This document shows, piece after piece, positions 51,968 to 62,492 of a stretch of 64,000 nt of DNA. Below the pieces are notes generated by a model. That model was not told the DNA's origin, did no database searches, and saw only the letters and a program-made list of their open reading frames with translations. Within the stretch, counting starts at the first letter, position 1. Each line of letters opens with the position of its first letter. Location of the stretch: the NCBI RefSeq assembly GCF_016909495.1, contig NZ_JAFBFW010000010.1, forward strand, positions 1 through 64,000. Reading direction: 5' to 3'. The DNA comes from Pantoea coffeiphila (GTDB lineage Bacteria; Pseudomonadota; Gammaproteobacteria; Enterobacterales; Enterobacteriaceae). The position numbers and the translations under genes are program-made.

Positions 51968-52966
51968 ATGGCGGATACTCAACGGCACGATCCCCAGGCG
52001 GCAGACACGGCGAAAAAACCGCTGATCAACATCAAAACCGGGAATCATACGGTCGATAAATCCATCACCCGAGTCTCCCGGCTGGTCAGCTGGTTCCGTG
52101 CCATTCCGGCGGTAGCGCATTTTATTCGTGCGGGTGAGCGATTTAACGATCGGCTTGGCAGCCAGTTTGGCGCAGCGATTACCTATTTCTCATTTCTTTC
52201 GCTGATCCCGATCCTGATGGTGTCGTTTGCCGCCGTCGGCTTTTTACTCGCGTCAAATCAGGATCTGCTGACCGAACTGATCGATAAGATCGTCAGCAGC
52301 ATTAGCGATCCCGCTCTGGCGGCAACGTTAAAGAATACGGTCAATACGGCGATCCAGCAGCGTACGACGGTCGGGATAACCGGTCTGCTGGTGGCGCTGT
52401 ATTCAGGCATCAGCTGGATGGGTAATCTGCGTGAAGCGATACGCGCTCAGTCCCGCGACGTCTGGGAACGGACGCCGCAGGATCAGGAAAAAGTCTGGTT
52501 CAAATATTCTCGCGACTTTATCTCGCTGACCGGGCTGGTGCTGGCGCTGATTATTACCCTGTCGCTGACCTCAATTGCCGGTGCGGCGCAGGCGACGATC
52601 GTAAGGGCTCTGGGGCTGGAAGATATCGAATGGCTGCGCCCGGCGATGACGACGATTGCTCTGTCGATCTCCATATTTGCCAACTATCTCCTGTTTCTGT
52701 GGATTTTCTGGATACTGCCGCGCCACAAGCCGCGTAAAAAGGCACTGCTGCGCGGTACGCTGCTGGCGGCGATTGGTTTTGAGGTAATTAAATTTATTAT
52801 GACCCTGACGCTGCCGAAGCTGGCTTCTTCACCGTCCGGTGCCGCTTTCGGCTCCGTGCTGGGGCTGATGGCGTTCTTCTACTTCTTTGCCCGTCTGACG
52901 CTGTTCTGCGCGGCGTGGATCGCCACCGCACAGTATAAAGATGACCCGGAACCTATCGGGAAATAA
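51968..52966 (+). CDS. yhjD: YhjD inner membrane protein (YihY/BrkB family)
   Basis: 332 aa with six hydrophobic segments. The [37 protein letters not shown] core, NLREAIRAQSRDVWER and SPSGAAFGSVLGLMAFFYFFARLTLFCAAWIATA match E. coli YhjD closely. A role in lipid A or Kdo2-lipid IVA flux has been proposed in E. coli. Start 51968 with GAAGGA upstream. Confidence 0.94.
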   Translation: MADTQRHDPQAADTAKKPLINIKTGNHTVDKSITRVSRLVSWFRAIPAVAHFIRAGERFNDRLGSQFGAAITYFSFLSLIPILMVSFAAVGFLLASNQDLLTELIDKIVSSISDPALAATLKNTVNTAIQQRTTVGITGLLVALYSGISWMGNLREAIRAQSRDVWERTPQDQEKVWFKYSRDFISLTGLVLALIITLSLTSIAGAAQATIVRALGLEDIEWLRPAMTTIALSISIFANYLLFLWIFWILPRHKPRKKALLRGTLLAAIGFEVIKFIMTLTLPKLASSPSGAAFGSVLGLMAFFYFFARLTLFCAAWIATAQYKDDPEPIGK

Positions 52967-52972
52967 CGTTAA

Positions 52973-52994
52973 CAGGCCGGAGAAATCCGGCCTG
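52973..52994. terminator. hairpin between yhjD and cdh
   Basis: CAGGCCGG-AGAAAT-CCGGCCTG, perfect 8-bp stem between convergent genes; weak T-run. Confidence 0.6.
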
Positions 52995-52995
52995 A

Positions 52996-53742
52996 CTACT
53001 TCAGCAGCGCACAGCTGTGGTCCTGCAACTCTTCGGCAGATCCCCGGTTCAAAAGCAGCCAGTTGCGCTCGACCACCATCAGCGCCCGCCGCCCGTCCTT
53101 CAACGCAGCAATGGCCACACCGTAACGCCCCATATTTTCACGTGCGCCGGGCAGTTCGTTGGCTATACGGATAAACGGGCTGGTGCGCTTAAACTCATCG
53201 CGGGTAATCGCCCGTATAAAGTAATCATGTTTACCCAGTTTATAGGTCTGCCACTGGTCATTCAGCGTGCTATCGAGGGCATCCAGCTGCTGGCGAATAT
53301 CGGCCCGCAGGCAGGAGATATGAACGTGCAGCTGGTTCTGCGTCCGTCCCCACTCAGAATTCACCGCCAGCGAATAGACCCGATCGTTAATCGCCGCCCC
53401 CCGTCGTTCTTCCATAAAGTGCCGGGTGCGCCAGGCCTCGGATAAAAAATTCGGCGTGGCCGGGCTGAGTAATTTTCGACTTTCAACGCCGGTTATTTTT
53501 GCGATCGGCAGTAGCAGAAACTGTAGCGCACCATTACGGTCTTTTAGTACCACATAACCATCGGCTTCACTGACCAGGCTGCACGGGGCCGGATCGTGTT
53601 TCTGCTGCTCGCCCACGACGCACTGCTGGCTGACAATCTTCCATAAGGCATCGGCATTATTATTAAAATACAGAGCCATAGCGCCAGCCGATGCCGCTAT
53701 TACCCCCACCAGCAAAATCGCTAAGCGCTTTCTTCCATGCAT
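52996..53742 (-). CDS. cdh: CDP-diacylglycerol pyrophosphatase
   Basis: Cleaves CDP-diacylglycerol to CMP and phosphatidate. The protein is 248 aa with an N-terminal membrane anchor (residues about 5-24) and the HIT-type catalytic motif QLHVHISC; the C-terminal MGRYGVAIAAL and SAEELQDHSC match E. coli Cdh. ATG at 53742 with GAGGT eight bases upstream. Neighbour of sbp, as in E. coli. Confidence 0.96.
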   Translation of the reverse strand: MHGRKRLAILLVGVIAASAGAMALYFNNNADALWKIVSQQCVVGEQQKHDPAPCSLVSEADGYVVLKDRNGALQFLLLPIAKITGVESRKLLSPATPNFLSEAWRTRHFMEERRGAAINDRVYSLAVNSEWGRTQNQLHVHISCLRADIRQQLDALDSTLNDQWQTYKLGKHDYFIRAITRDEFKRTSPFIRIANELPGARENMGRYGVAIAALKDGRRALMVVERNWLLLNRGSAEELQDHSCALLK

Positions 53743-53880
53743 CAATCATTACCTCAGCCAATAATCGTTCACAATGTAATCGAAGCGGGCGGCAAGATCA
53801 TGTGAAATCATCGGCGAGCGTGCTTCCGCGGCAAGGAACGTTGCGATGAATACGCTTAGTCCAACAGAGAAAAACAAAAA

Positions 53881-53899
53881 GGGCCGACAGTGTCGGCCC
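53881..53899 (-). terminator. intrinsic terminator of sbp
   Basis: GGGCCGAC/GTCGGCCC hairpin; on the minus strand it is followed by TTTTTGTTTTT. Confidence 0.9.
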
Positions 53900-53924
53900 T
53901 GATTGCATGACTCCCGATCGGTAT

Positions 53925-54914
53925 TTAGCGCTTCATCACCTGATCGTAAGTTCCACCTTCAGCGAAGTGGGTTTTCTGTGCCGCCGTCCAGCCACCGAAC
54001 TTACCGTCGATAGTGAACAGCTTCACCGGCTGGAAGGTGCTGGCAAATTTCTTGGCAACGGCCTCATCGCGCGGACGGTAGAAGTTCTGCGCCGCGATAG
54101 TCTGGCCTTCCGGCGAGTAGAGATACTTCAGGTACTCGTCAGCAACTTTACGGGTATCGCGCTCGTCGACCACTTTATCCACCACGGAAACGGTCGGCTC
54201 GGCCAGGATGGACTCGCTCGGGGTGATAATTTCAAACTGATCTTTACCCAGTTTGTTCACCGCCAGATACGCTTCGTTTTCCCAGGCAATCAGCACGTCA
54301 CCAATGCCGCGCTCAACGAAGGTGTTGGTGGCGCCACGTGCGCCGGAGTCCTGTACTTCAACATTCTTAAACAGCGACTTCACGTATTCCTGCGCTTTAG
54401 CCTGATCGCCGTTGTTCTGATCCAGTGCCCATCCCCAGGCTGCCAGATAGTTCCAGCGTGCGCCGCCGGAGGTTTTCGGGTTCGGAGTAATCACAGAGAC
54501 GCCCGGCTTAATCAAATCCGGCCAGTCATGAATTTGTTTTGGGTTACCTTTACGCACCAGGAAGACAATGGTGGAGGTGTACGGTGCGGAGTTATCCGGC
54601 AGGCGTTTGATCCAGTTTTTATCGATGCGGCCACGTTCTGCAATGGCGTCAACGTCCGAGGCCAGCGCCAGGGTCACAACATCCGCTTTAATCCCGTTGA
54701 TCACCGACGTCGCCTGTTTGCCTGAGCCACCGTGCGACTGGCGAATCACCACGTTATCGCCGGTTTCCTGCTTATAGTGAGCGCTGAACGCTTTATTGTA
54801 TTGCTCATACAGTTCACGTGTTGGATCGTAAGAGACATTCAGCAGCTGAATATCCTTCGCCAGCACGCTGGTTGAGGCCAGTAACAGGGTAATTCCCACA
54901 CTCCACTTCTTCAT
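53925..54914 (-). CDS. sbp: periplasmic sulfate-binding protein
   Basis: Sulfate/thiosulfate ABC transporter substrate protein. The protein is 329 aa with a signal peptide (1-19, ending VLA|KD), then [13 protein letters not shown] and the SGG...GARW sulfate-binding region typical of Sbp. Start MKKWSVG at 54914 with GGGAG nine bases upstream. Transporter components are elsewhere, as in E. coli. Confidence 0.98.
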   Translation of the reverse strand: MKKWSVGITLLLASTSVLAKDIQLLNVSYDPTRELYEQYNKAFSAHYKQETGDNVVIRQSHGGSGKQATSVINGIKADVVTLALASDVDAIAERGRIDKNWIKRLPDNSAPYTSTIVFLVRKGNPKQIHDWPDLIKPGVSVITPNPKTSGGARWNYLAAWGWALDQNNGDQAKAQEYVKSLFKNVEVQDSGARGATNTFVERGIGDVLIAWENEAYLAVNKLGKDQFEIITPSESILAEPTVSVVDKVVDERDTRKVADEYLKYLYSPEGQTIAAQNFYRPRDEAVAKKFASTFQPVKLFTIDGKFGGWTAAQKTHFAEGGTYDQVMKR

Positions 54915-55028
54915 TGCACGCACTCCCAAAGGTTTAATCTGAGAAGGAGCGTGACATAAAGCAGACTGCGAATTAAAGAATTAAAAAGAAGCTGTAATAA
55001 CTATATGGAATAACACTTTGCATAAAAA

Positions 55029-55049
55029 AGGCGCTGGAGCGCAGCGCCT
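55029..55049 (-). terminator. intrinsic terminator of pfkA
   Basis: AGGCGCT/AGCGCCT stem with a 7-base loop; minus strand continues with T6. Lies 9 bp after the pfkA stop. Confidence 0.9.
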
Positions 55050-55058
55050 TGTTTTTTA

Positions 55059-56021
55059 TCAGTAAAGCTTTTTGGCCGTATCCAGCCAGTCGCCCTTAAA
55101 CGGACGCTTCATATTTTCGATCGCATCAATGATGTCGTGGTGAACCATTTTCTCGTTCTGAATACCCACGCAGCGACCGCCGTAGCCCTGCAGCAGCAGT
55201 TCGATGGAGTAAGCACCCATACGAGAAGCAAGAATACGGTCATAGGCAACCGGTGCCCCACCGCGCTGAATATGACCCAGCACGGTTGCACGGGTTTCAC
55301 GCTTCGTTTCAGCTTCGATATATTTCGCCAGCTCGTCCACATCGCAGATGTGCTCGGTAATCGCCACAATCGCGTGCTTTTTACCCTTGGCAATACCGGC
55401 TTTAATCTCCGCCAGCAGCTCTTCACGGGTGTATGGCGTTTCTGGCAGTACGATAAACTCACAGCCACCGGCAATCGCCGCCGCCAGGGTCAGATCGCCA
55501 CAGTAGCGGCCCATCACTTCAACGATAGAAATACGCTGATGCGAAGAGGAGGTATCACGCAGGCGGTCAATCGCTTCAACGACCGTTTCCAGCGCGGTGA
55601 AGTAACCGATGGTGTAGTCCGTACCGGCAACGTCGTTATCGATCGTGCCCGGCAGGCCGATGCACGGGAAGCCCATTTCGGTCAGGCGCTTGGCACCCAT
55701 GTAGGAACCGTCACCGCCGATCACTACCAGCGCGTCAATGCCGCGCTTTCTCATATTATCAAGGGCTACCGCACGCACTTCGTCTTTACGGAAATCAGGG
55801 AAGCGTGCAGATCCAAGGAATGTACCACCGCGGTTAATCATGTCGGATACGCTGTAGCGATCCAGATTAACCATGCGATCTTCATACAGGCCCAGATAGC
55901 CGTCATAAATACCAAAAACTTCCAGCCCTTCACTCAGCGCCGCGCGTACGACACCGCGGATTGCAGCGTTCATACCTGGGGCGTCGCCGCCGCTTGTCAG
56001 TACACCGATTTTCTTGATCAT
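55059..56021 (-). CDS. pfkA: 6-phosphofructokinase I
   Basis: Main glycolytic phosphofructokinase. The protein is 320 aa, as in E. coli. ATP-binding GGD and GGDGSYMGA motifs, catalytic Asp in PGTIDNDV and MGRYCGDL are intact. GAGGT precedes the ATG at 56021. A Cra operator is found upstream. Confidence 0.99.
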   Translation of the reverse strand: MIKKIGVLTSGGDAPGMNAAIRGVVRAALSEGLEVFGIYDGYLGLYEDRMVNLDRYSVSDMINRGGTFLGSARFPDFRKDEVRAVALDNMRKRGIDALVVIGGDGSYMGAKRLTEMGFPCIGLPGTIDNDVAGTDYTIGYFTALETVVEAIDRLRDTSSSHQRISIVEVMGRYCGDLTLAAAIAGGCEFIVLPETPYTREELLAEIKAGIAKGKKHAIVAITEHICDVDELAKYIEAETKRETRATVLGHIQRGGAPVAYDRILASRMGAYSIELLLQGYGGRCVGIQNEKMVHHDIIDAIENMKRPFKGDWLDTAKKLY

Positions 56022-56135
56022 GACAACCTCTGAACTTGTTGATGCAAATGTTGAATTCTGAACGCCGGGGCGGCAGGACGCGCGCACAAGAGCTAACCGA
56101 CTAAGTTAAGCTGATAGTATATCAAATCTTGTTAG

Positions 56136-56149
56136 CTGAATTGATTCAG
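56136..56149. promoter_or_regulatory. Cra (FruR) operator of pfkA
   Basis: CTGAATTGATTCAG, read on the minus strand within CCTGAATCAATTCAGC, the known E. coli pfkA Cra site sequence. It lies about 115 bp upstream of the pfkA start. Confidence 0.75.
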
Positions 56150-56236
56150 GTCAGGCCAGATTTGCCTATTTTTTTTGCGGTAACTCACGTTTTATGTGAT
56201 GCAGAGCTAACTGATTCATTTAACGACAATTTACCA

Positions 56237-57133
56237 CTAAAAATTATTTTTTGGCTCCACCGGCACTACGGAGCACGGGTCCTGATGGATAATCACATCA
56301 GAACCCGGAAATCGTGCCAACAGCGCCTGCTCCAGCTCATCCGCTATCTGATGTGCCTTAACCAGCGGTAAGTGGTCATCCATTTCCAGATGGAGCTGAA
56401 TAAATCGAGTCGGACCAGACTGGCGGGTGCGAATATCATGCGCCCCCTGGATACCGGATTTCGCCGCAATAATCTCCAGAATGATCTGCCGCTCCTCATC
56501 GGGCAGTGCGCGATCGAGCAGCGCCTGGACAGCTTCATAACCCATCCGTAACGCGCTATACAGAATCCAGACGCCAATGCCTAAGGCAAACAGCGCATCC
56601 GCGCGATGAAAACCGTACCAGCTCAGGCCAAGTGCCAGCAGTATCGCCCCGTTCATAATCACGTCTGACTGATAGTGCAGCATGTCGGCACGAATCGCCA
56701 GGCTGTGGGTGCGGCGTACGACCCAGCGCTGGAAAGTGACCAGTATTAGCGTAGAAAACAGCGCGATAACGGTGACGATCATCCCCACCAGCGGCGCATG
56801 CATTGGGGCGGGCGTGGCCAGATGCTGAAGACCCGTCAGGAACAGAAACAGGGCCGATCCAGAAATAAACATGCTCTGCGCCAGGGCGGCGAGCGATTCG
56901 GCTTTGCCGTGGCCGAAAGTATGTTCCGCGTCAGCGGGCTGCAGCGAGTAGCGAACAACCAACAGATTGGTCAGGGAAGCGGCGATATCCACCAGCGAGT
57001 CAACCAGCGCGGCCAGTACGCTGACCGATCCGGTATGCCACCAGGCGAAAATTTTGATGATCAACAGCAGCGAAGCAAGAACCGTAGCGGCCAGTGCTGC
57101 CGAGTTGACCAGCCGAGCATAGCGTTGATTCAT
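56237..57133 (-). CDS. fieF: ferrous-iron/zinc efflux pump FieF
   Basis: CDF family proton/metal antiporter of 298 aa with six hydrophobic segments. Transport-site Asp/His residues lie in [13 protein letters not shown] and [14 protein letters not shown], with a C-terminal cytoplasmic metal-sensing domain ([16 protein letters not shown]). Neighbours pfkA and cpxP as in E. coli. Confidence 0.97.
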   Translation of the reverse strand: MNQRYARLVNSAALAATVLASLLLIIKIFAWWHTGSVSVLAALVDSLVDIAASLTNLLVVRYSLQPADAEHTFGHGKAESLAALAQSMFISGSALFLFLTGLQHLATPAPMHAPLVGMIVTVIALFSTLILVTFQRWVVRRTHSLAIRADMLHYQSDVIMNGAILLALGLSWYGFHRADALFALGIGVWILYSALRMGYEAVQALLDRALPDEERQIILEIIAAKSGIQGAHDIRTRQSGPTRFIQLHLEMDDHLPLVKAHQIADELEQALLARFPGSDVIIHQDPCSVVPVEPKNNF

Positions 57134-57240
57134 GACGCACTCCGGCAGGAAAAGTACCGTCAGTATACTGGATTTAAGCGCAAAAAATCCCCGGTTATTG
57201 CGAGCCGGTGCATGTGGAGAAACATTGAAATCTGATGGGC

Positions 57241-57298
57241 AAAAAAAACCCCCTCATCATGAGGGGGAAGACAGGGATGGTGTCTATGGCAAGGAAAA
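57241..57298 (-). ncRNA. cpxQ: CpxQ small RNA from the cpxP 3' UTR
   Basis: 58-nt match to E. coli/Salmonella CpxQ, beginning TTTTCCTTGCCATAGACACC and ending in a CCCCC-TCATGA-TGAGGGGG-type hairpin and T8. Only the terminator stem differs: U-A/A-U pairs replace A-U/U-A with base pairing kept. CpxQ is released from cpxP mRNA by RNase E and, with Hfq, represses envelope protein mRNAs. The hairpin is also the cpxP terminator. Confidence 0.92.
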
Positions 57299-57322
57299 AC
57301 AGGGATAGTATGTACTGGTACT

Positions 57323-57832
57323 TTACGGGTTACTGCTGGTGTTACGTACTGCCTGCAGCGGTGAGGCCTGCTGCGAGTTCGTTAGCTGGCGCAATTCATT
57401 GATGCGCTGCTGATGTTTCTGTTCTAAGACAGCCTGCTGCTGCGGTGTTAACAGGTGATACATCTGGTTGCGTACCCGGGCCATCTCGACCTGGCGTCCA
57501 ACCTCTGCCTGCGCTATTTTTTCCACCTGAGCTTCGTAAGCTGCCTGATCGAATTTATCTGCAATAATCAGTTCGTGTAGCTGCTCTAAATCGTTAATAC
57601 TTATAGGAGAACGATCGTGCCGTGCCTGCTGCATCAGATCCCGTAGTTGCTGACGCTGCTGCTCCGTTAAATTGATGCCATCAAACATGTGATTTTGCGG
57701 GCCCAGCCTGAATGTGCTGCTTGCTCCATCAGTGTGATGCATCTCGTCATTCGTCGTAACGTCAGCAGCCCATGCGGTGGAGAGGCTAAGCACCAGCGCC
57801 TGAACCGCAACGACGGCGGTAACTCTGCGCAT
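57323..57832 (-). CDS. cpxP: periplasmic Cpx accessory inhibitor CpxP
   Basis: 169 aa: signal peptide (1-22, ending AWA|AD), then the helical hairpin with the two LTxxQ motifs (LTEQQ near 55 and LTPQQ near 129) that define the family. Binds CpxA and keeps it inactive until envelope stress. Divergent from cpxR with a CpxR box between. Confidence 0.97.
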   Translation of the reverse strand: MRRVTAVVAVQALVLSLSTAWAADVTTNDEMHHTDGASSTFRLGPQNHMFDGINLTEQQRQQLRDLMQQARHDRSPISINDLEQLHELIIADKFDQAAYEAQVEKIAQAEVGRQVEMARVRNQMYHLLTPQQQAVLEQKHQQRINELRQLTNSQQASPLQAVRNTSSNP

Positions 57833-57914
57833 CGTTTACTCCCAAGTTTGTTTCCGTATTTCGATTCAACGAGATTCAGTCTACGGGGCCTGCTGCAAAC
57901 AAGCGTCAGGGGGT

Positions 57915-57929
57915 GTAAAACTACGTAAA
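57915..57929. promoter_or_regulatory. CpxR binding site between cpxP and cpxR
   Basis: GTAAA-ACTAC-GTAAA, a perfect GTAAA-N5-GTAAA box in the divergent promoter region; drives cpxP and autoregulates cpxRA. Confidence 0.92.
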
Positions 57930-57984
57930 GTCATAGATTGAGCGCGTTCGTTCACGGTATTTTGCCTGCGGAGGGCAATAAAAG

Positions 57985-58683
57985 ATGAATAAAATCCTGT
58001 TGGTTGACGATGACCGCGAATTGACTTCGCTGCTGAAAGAATTGCTGGAAATGGAAGGCTTCAATGTGCTGGTTGCCGGTGACGGTGAACAGGCGCTGGC
58101 GCTACTGGATAGCAGTGTCGATCTGCTATTACTTGATGTGATGATGCCGAAGAAAAACGGCATTGATACCCTGAAAGAACTGCGTCAACAGCATCAGACG
58201 CCGGTGATTATGCTGACCGCTCGCGGCAGCGAGCTGGATCGCGTACTCGGGCTGGAACTGGGCGCGGACGATTACCTGCCAAAACCGTTCAACGACCGGG
58301 AACTGGTTGCGCGTATCCGTGCCATTCTGCGCCGCTCCAACTGGAGTGAGCAGCAGCAACAGCACGACAACAGCTCGCCAACGCTGGAGGTGGATTTACT
58401 GCGCCTGAACCCGGGCCGCCAGGAAGCCAGCTTCGACGGCGTGACGCTGGATCTGACCGGAACAGAATTCACTTTGCTCTACCTGCTGGCACAGCATTTA
58501 GGCCAGGTTGTATCACGTGAACATCTGAGCCAGGAAGTCCTTGGTAAGCGGCTTACCCCGTTCGATCGCGCTATCGATATGCATATCTCAAACCTGCGGC
58601 GCAAGCTGCCGGAGCGTAAAGACGAACATCCGTGGTTCAAAACGCTGCGCGGACGTGGCTATCTGATGGTGTCCGCAACATGA
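57985..58683 (+). CDS. cpxR: envelope stress response regulator CpxR
   Basis: OmpR-family regulator, 232 aa. Receiver domain with phospho-acceptor Asp51 (LLLLDVMMPKK) and Lys in DYLPKPF, then a winged-helix DNA-binding domain. Its stop codon overlaps the cpxA start (ATGA). Confidence 0.99.
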   Translation: MNKILLVDDDRELTSLLKELLEMEGFNVLVAGDGEQALALLDSSVDLLLLDVMMPKKNGIDTLKELRQQHQTPVIMLTARGSELDRVLGLELGADDYLPKPFNDRELVARIRAILRRSNWSEQQQQHDNSSPTLEVDLLRLNPGRQEASFDGVTLDLTGTEFTLLYLLAQHLGQVVSREHLSQEVLGKRLTPFDRAIDMHISNLRRKLPERKDEHPWFKTLRGRGYLMVSAT

Positions 58684-60059
58684 TATCCAGCCTGACCACC
58701 CGCATCTTTGCCATATTCTGGCTGACGCTGGCACTGGTGCTGATGCTGGTGTTAATGCTGCCGAAGCTCGATTCCCGCCAAATGACGCCACTGCTGGACA
58801 GTGAAGAACGGCAGGGAGTCATGATTGAGCAGCACGTTGAGGCGGAGCTGGCACAGGACCCGCCCAACGACCTGATGTGGTGGCGCAGGCTGTTTCGCGC
58901 AATTGATAAGTGGGCTCCCCCCGGCCAGCGTTTGTTGCTGGTCACCAGCGAAGGCCGGGTGATTGGCGCGCAGCACAATGAAATGCAGGTGATTCGTAAT
59001 TTTATCGGCCAGTCTGATAACTCGGATCAACCGCAGAAGAAAAAATATGGCCGCCTGGAAATGGCTGGCCCGTTCTCCGTGCGCGATGGGGAAGACAGCT
59101 ATCAGCTGTATCTGATCCGTCCCGCCAGTAACTCACAGCTCGATTTTATCAATTTGCTGTTTGACCGGCCGCTGCTGCTGCTGATCGTCACCATGCTGAT
59201 CAGCTCACCGCTGTTGCTCTGGCTGGCATGGAGCCTGGCAAAACCGGCACGCAAATTGAAACATGCCGCGGATGATGTAGCCGCCGGTAACCTGCGCCAG
59301 CGACCGGAACTGGAAGCCGGTCCGCAGGAGTTCCTTGCGGCGGGTGCCAGCTTCAACCAGATGGTCAGCGCGCTGGAACGGATGATGACTTCGCAGCAGC
59401 GGCTGCTATCCGATATCTCGCATGAACTGCGCACCCCGCTGACTCGCCTGCAGCTGGCCACCGCGCTGATGCGCCGCCGCCACGGTGAGGCCAAAGAGCT
59501 GGAGCGTATCGAGATGGAAGCACAGCGCCTGGATGGCATGATCAACGACCTGCTGGTGCTCTCGCGTACTCAGCACAAAAATGCGCTGGTCAGCGAGGCG
59601 ATCAAGGCCAATCACCTGTGGTCGGATGTACTGGAAGATGCAAAGTTCGAAGCAGAGCAGATGGGTAAATCGCTGGAGGTGCCTTATCCACCGGGTCCGT
59701 GGCCACTGTACGGTAACCCCAGCACGCTCGACAGCGCGTTGGAGAACATCGTGCGTAACGCCCTGCGCTACTCGCACAGCAAAATTTCGGTCAGCTTCTC
59801 GGTGGATAAAAAAGGCGTCACCGTCCATGTGGATGATGACGGCCCGGGCGTCAGCCCGGAGGATCGGGAACAGATTTTTCGTCCGTTTTACCGCACCGAT
59901 GAGGCGCGCGACCGCGAATCCGGCGGTACGGGGCTGGGGCTGGCAATTGTGGAAAATGCCATTCAGCAGCATCACGGCTGGGTGAAAGCCGATGACAGTC
60001 CGCTGGGCGGGCTGCGGCTGACCATCTGGCTACCGCTGTATACCACTCAGCACGAATAA
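58680..60059 (+). CDS. cpxA: envelope stress sensor kinase CpxA
   Basis: 459 aa. N-terminal membrane segment (about 7-28), periplasmic sensor (about 29-160), second membrane segment (about 163-185), HAMP linker, H box [13 protein letters not shown] (phospho-acceptor His), N box and [12 protein letters not shown]-binding motif. ATG 58680 overlaps the cpxR stop, so translation is coupled. Confidence 0.98.
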   Translation: MISSLTTRIFAIFWLTLALVLMLVLMLPKLDSRQMTPLLDSEERQGVMIEQHVEAELAQDPPNDLMWWRRLFRAIDKWAPPGQRLLLVTSEGRVIGAQHNEMQVIRNFIGQSDNSDQPQKKKYGRLEMAGPFSVRDGEDSYQLYLIRPASNSQLDFINLLFDRPLLLLIVTMLISSPLLLWLAWSLAKPARKLKHAADDVAAGNLRQRPELEAGPQEFLAAGASFNQMVSALERMMTSQQRLLSDISHELRTPLTRLQLATALMRRRHGEAKELERIEMEAQRLDGMINDLLVLSRTQHKNALVSEAIKANHLWSDVLEDAKFEAEQMGKSLEVPYPPGPWPLYGNPSTLDSALENIVRNALRYSHSKISVSFSVDKKGVTVHVDDDGPGVSPEDREQIFRPFYRTDEARDRESGGTGLGLAIVENAIQQHHGWVKADDSPLGGLRLTIWLPLYTTQHE

Positions 60060-60071
60060 TTTGCTATCCTG

Positions 60072-60093
60072 CGGCCCTCGTATCAGAGGGCCG
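60072..60093 (+). promoter_or_regulatory. hairpin covering the trmL ribosome-binding site
   Basis: CGGCCCTC-GTATCA-GAGGGCCG, a perfect 8-bp stem ending five bases before the trmL ATG. Its 3' arm includes GAGGG, the only ribosome site. It may terminate cpxA transcripts and/or limit trmL translation. Confidence 0.6.
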
Positions 60094-60097
60094 TTTC

Positions 60098-60571
60098 ATG
60101 CTACATATCGTTTTATTCGAACCTGAAATTCCGCCGAATACCGGCAATATCATTCGCCTGTGCGCCAATACCGGCTTTCAGCTGCATCTTATCGAACCGC
60201 TGGGTTTTGCCTGGGATGATAAACGACTGCGCCGCGCCGGGCTGGACTACCACGAATTCACCGCCATTAAGCATCATGCAAACTATGAGGCGTTTGTCGC
60301 CGCAGAAGCGCCTGAGCGCCTGTTTGCGCTGACCACCAAAGGAACCCCTGCCCACAGCGCGGTAAGCTATCAGGATGGCGATTATCTGCTGTTTGGCCCG
60401 GAAACGCGCGGCCTGCCGGCCAGCATTCTTGATGCCCTGCCCGCACAGCAAAAAATCCGTATTCCGATGATGGCGGACAGCCGCAGCATGAACCTGTCAA
60501 ATGCGGTATCGGTGGTGGTATATGAAGCGTGGCGGCAGCTGGGCTATGCGGGTGCGCTGCTAAGAAGCTGA
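60098..60571 (+). CDS. trmL: tRNA (cytidine/uridine-2'-O-)-methyltransferase TrmL
   Basis: SPOUT-family methyltransferase modifying the wobble base of tRNA-Leu isoacceptors. The protein is 157 aa with [26 protein letters not shown] and the knot motif [17 protein letters not shown]. Convergent with cysE and two bases from its stop-overlapping palindrome. Confidence 0.98.
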   Translation: MLHIVLFEPEIPPNTGNIIRLCANTGFQLHLIEPLGFAWDDKRLRRAGLDYHEFTAIKHHANYEAFVAAEAPERLFALTTKGTPAHSAVSYQDGDYLLFGPETRGLPASILDALPAQQKIRIPMMADSRSMNLSNAVSVVVYEAWRQLGYAGALLRS

Positions 60572-60572
60572 A

Positions 60573-60591
60573 ATCTGAGCCAGGCTCAGAT
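60573..60591. terminator. palindrome at the trmL/cysE 3' junction
   Basis: ATCTGAGCC-A-GGCTCAGAT includes the cysE stop codon. No T-run, so termination is uncertain. Confidence 0.45.
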
Positions 60592-61407
60592 CCCATCGCC
60601 GAATTCGAAGCCCGGCACCATACCGTTAAAGTGCTGGTCCATATCCATTGACGGCATGTCGCTGTTGGGCTTGCCGACAATGCGCGCAGGAACGCCAGCG
60701 GCGGTGGTATGCGGCGGAACCGGCTGCAATACAACGGAACCCGCGCCGATCTTCGCCCCCTGACCCACTTCGATATTGCCGAGGATCTTAGCGCCCGCGC
60801 CGATCATCACTCCCTGACGGATCTTCGGGTGGCGATCGCCGCTGGTTTTACCGGTACCGCCAAGGGTAACGGATTGCAGAATAGAGACATCGTCTTCGAT
60901 AACCGCCGTTTCACCCACAACGATCCCCGTGGCGTGGTCAAGCATGATACCGCGGCCGATTTTCGCCGCCGGGTGGATATCCACGGCAAACGATACGGAC
61001 ACTTCGTTTTGCAGATAGACCGCCAGCGCACGGCGGCCCTGATGCCACAGCCAGTGGCCAATGCGATGCGCCTGAAGTGCGTGGAACCCTTTCAGATAGA
61101 GTAGCGGGGTCGAGTATTTATCGACCGCCGGGTCACGCTGACGCACCGCCTGAATATCGCAGGCGGCGGAAACGATCATCGACGGGTCCTGCGAATACGC
61201 ATCCTGAATAACTTCACGGATAGCAATCGCCGGCATAATCGGATTTGCCAGCTTGTTGGCCAGCATATAACTCAGCGCACTTCCGAGGTCATCGTGCTTG
61301 AGCAGGGTAGCGTGGTAAAAACTGGCCAGCATAGGTTCACAATCGGCCAGCGCTCGCGCTTCCGTTTTGATGTTATCCCAGATCAGTTCAGGTTCTGCAC
61401 ACGACAT
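60586..61407 (-). CDS. cysE: serine acetyltransferase
   Basis: Makes O-acetylserine, the cysteine precursor. The protein is 273 aa: helical N-terminus, then left-handed beta-helix hexapeptide repeats with the active-site His in DIHPAAKIGRG and HATGIVVGETAVI; the C-terminal tail binds CysK. Last gene of the yibN-grxC-secB-gpsA-cysE set. Confidence 0.98.
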   Translation of the reverse strand: MSCAEPELIWDNIKTEARALADCEPMLASFYHATLLKHDDLGSALSYMLANKLANPIMPAIAIREVIQDAYSQDPSMIVSAACDIQAVRQRDPAVDKYSTPLLYLKGFHALQAHRIGHWLWHQGRRALAVYLQNEVSVSFAVDIHPAAKIGRGIMLDHATGIVVGETAVIEDDVSILQSVTLGGTGKTSGDRHPKIRQGVMIGAGAKILGNIEVGQGAKIGAGSVVLQPVPPHTTAAGVPARIVGKPNSDMPSMDMDQHFNGMVPGFEFGDGI

Positions 61408-61472
61408 AACTCACTCCCCACTAAAAATGGCGTCACCAGGACGCCAACAGACAACGACACGGTTACACCATC

Positions 61473-62492
61473 TTAGCTACCGCTGTTCTCATCTTTTCTG
61501 GTACGCCCAAGCAGACTCAACGCTGCCTCACGTGCATTTTTACCACAGTACAGTACCTGATAAATCTGCTCGGTGATTGGCATTTCAACGCCAAATCGCG
61601 CGGCCAGTGCTTTCACTTCTTTGGTATTGCGGAAGCCTTCCACTACCTGGCCGATGGTTTGCTGCGCGCCTTCAACATCCGCGCCCTGGCCCAGCATCAT
61701 GCCAAAACGACGATTGCGCGACTGATTGTCGGTACAGGTCAGCACCAGGTCACCGAGGCCGGCCATACCCATAAACGTCGTAGGGTCGGCACCCAACGCT
61801 GCACCCAGGCGGCTCATTTCAGCCAAGCCACGGGTAATCAGCGCCGTACGGGCATTCGCACCAAAGCCAATGCCATCCGACATTCCCGCTCCGATAGCGA
61901 TAACGTTTTTTACCGCGCCACCGAGCTGAACGCCGATAAAATCAGGATTATTGTATACCCGGAAACTTTTACCACAGTGCAGTAACTGCTGGATCTCATC
62001 TGCGAAAGTGCTATCGGTAGCCGCCAGCGCTATCGCCGTTGGCATACCGGCAGCCAGCTCTTTGGCAAATGTCGGACCGGAAATCACCGCCAGCGGGATC
62101 GCGTCGCCCAGAATTTCTCGCGCCACATCCTGCAACAGACGACCGGTTTCTTTCTCCAGGCCTTTCGTTGCCCACACCAGACGGGAGTCGGCACGCAGAT
62201 GTGGTTTAATCTGCTGCAAAACGTCGCCAAATACATGGCTGGGAACAACGACCAGCAAATCCCGGCTGGCAGCAATTGCTTTAGCCAGATCGGTTTCAAT
62301 CTGCAGAGTATCGGGGAAAGGCACATCGGGAAGGAAAGCGGTATTGCAGCGATCGGACTGAAGCTGCGCCTGGTGCTGTGGATTATGCCCCCACAGCACC
62401 ACGTCGTGGCCATTACGGGCAAGCGTAATCGCCAGGGCGGTGCCGTACGAGCCGGCACCGATGACGCTCATGGAAGCATGAGAGCTACGCAT
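61473..62492 (-). CDS. gpsA: glycerol-3-phosphate dehydrogenase [NAD(P)+]
   Basis: Makes sn-glycerol-3-phosphate for phospholipid synthesis. The protein is 339 aa: Rossmann motif [12 protein letters not shown], catalytic Lys in [13 protein letters not shown], substrate motif [11 protein letters not shown]. Its start ATG overlaps the secB stop by one base. Confidence 0.98.
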   Translation of the reverse strand: MRSSHASMSVIGAGSYGTALAITLARNGHDVVLWGHNPQHQAQLQSDRCNTAFLPDVPFPDTLQIETDLAKAIAASRDLLVVVPSHVFGDVLQQIKPHLRADSRLVWATKGLEKETGRLLQDVAREILGDAIPLAVISGPTFAKELAAGMPTAIALAATDSTFADEIQQLLHCGKSFRVYNNPDFIGVQLGGAVKNVIAIGAGMSDGIGFGANARTALITRGLAEMSRLGAALGADPTTFMGMAGLGDLVLTCTDNQSRNRRFGMMLGQGADVEGAQQTIGQVVEGFRNTKEVKALAARFGVEMPITEQIYQVLYCGKNAREAALSLLGRTRKDENSGS

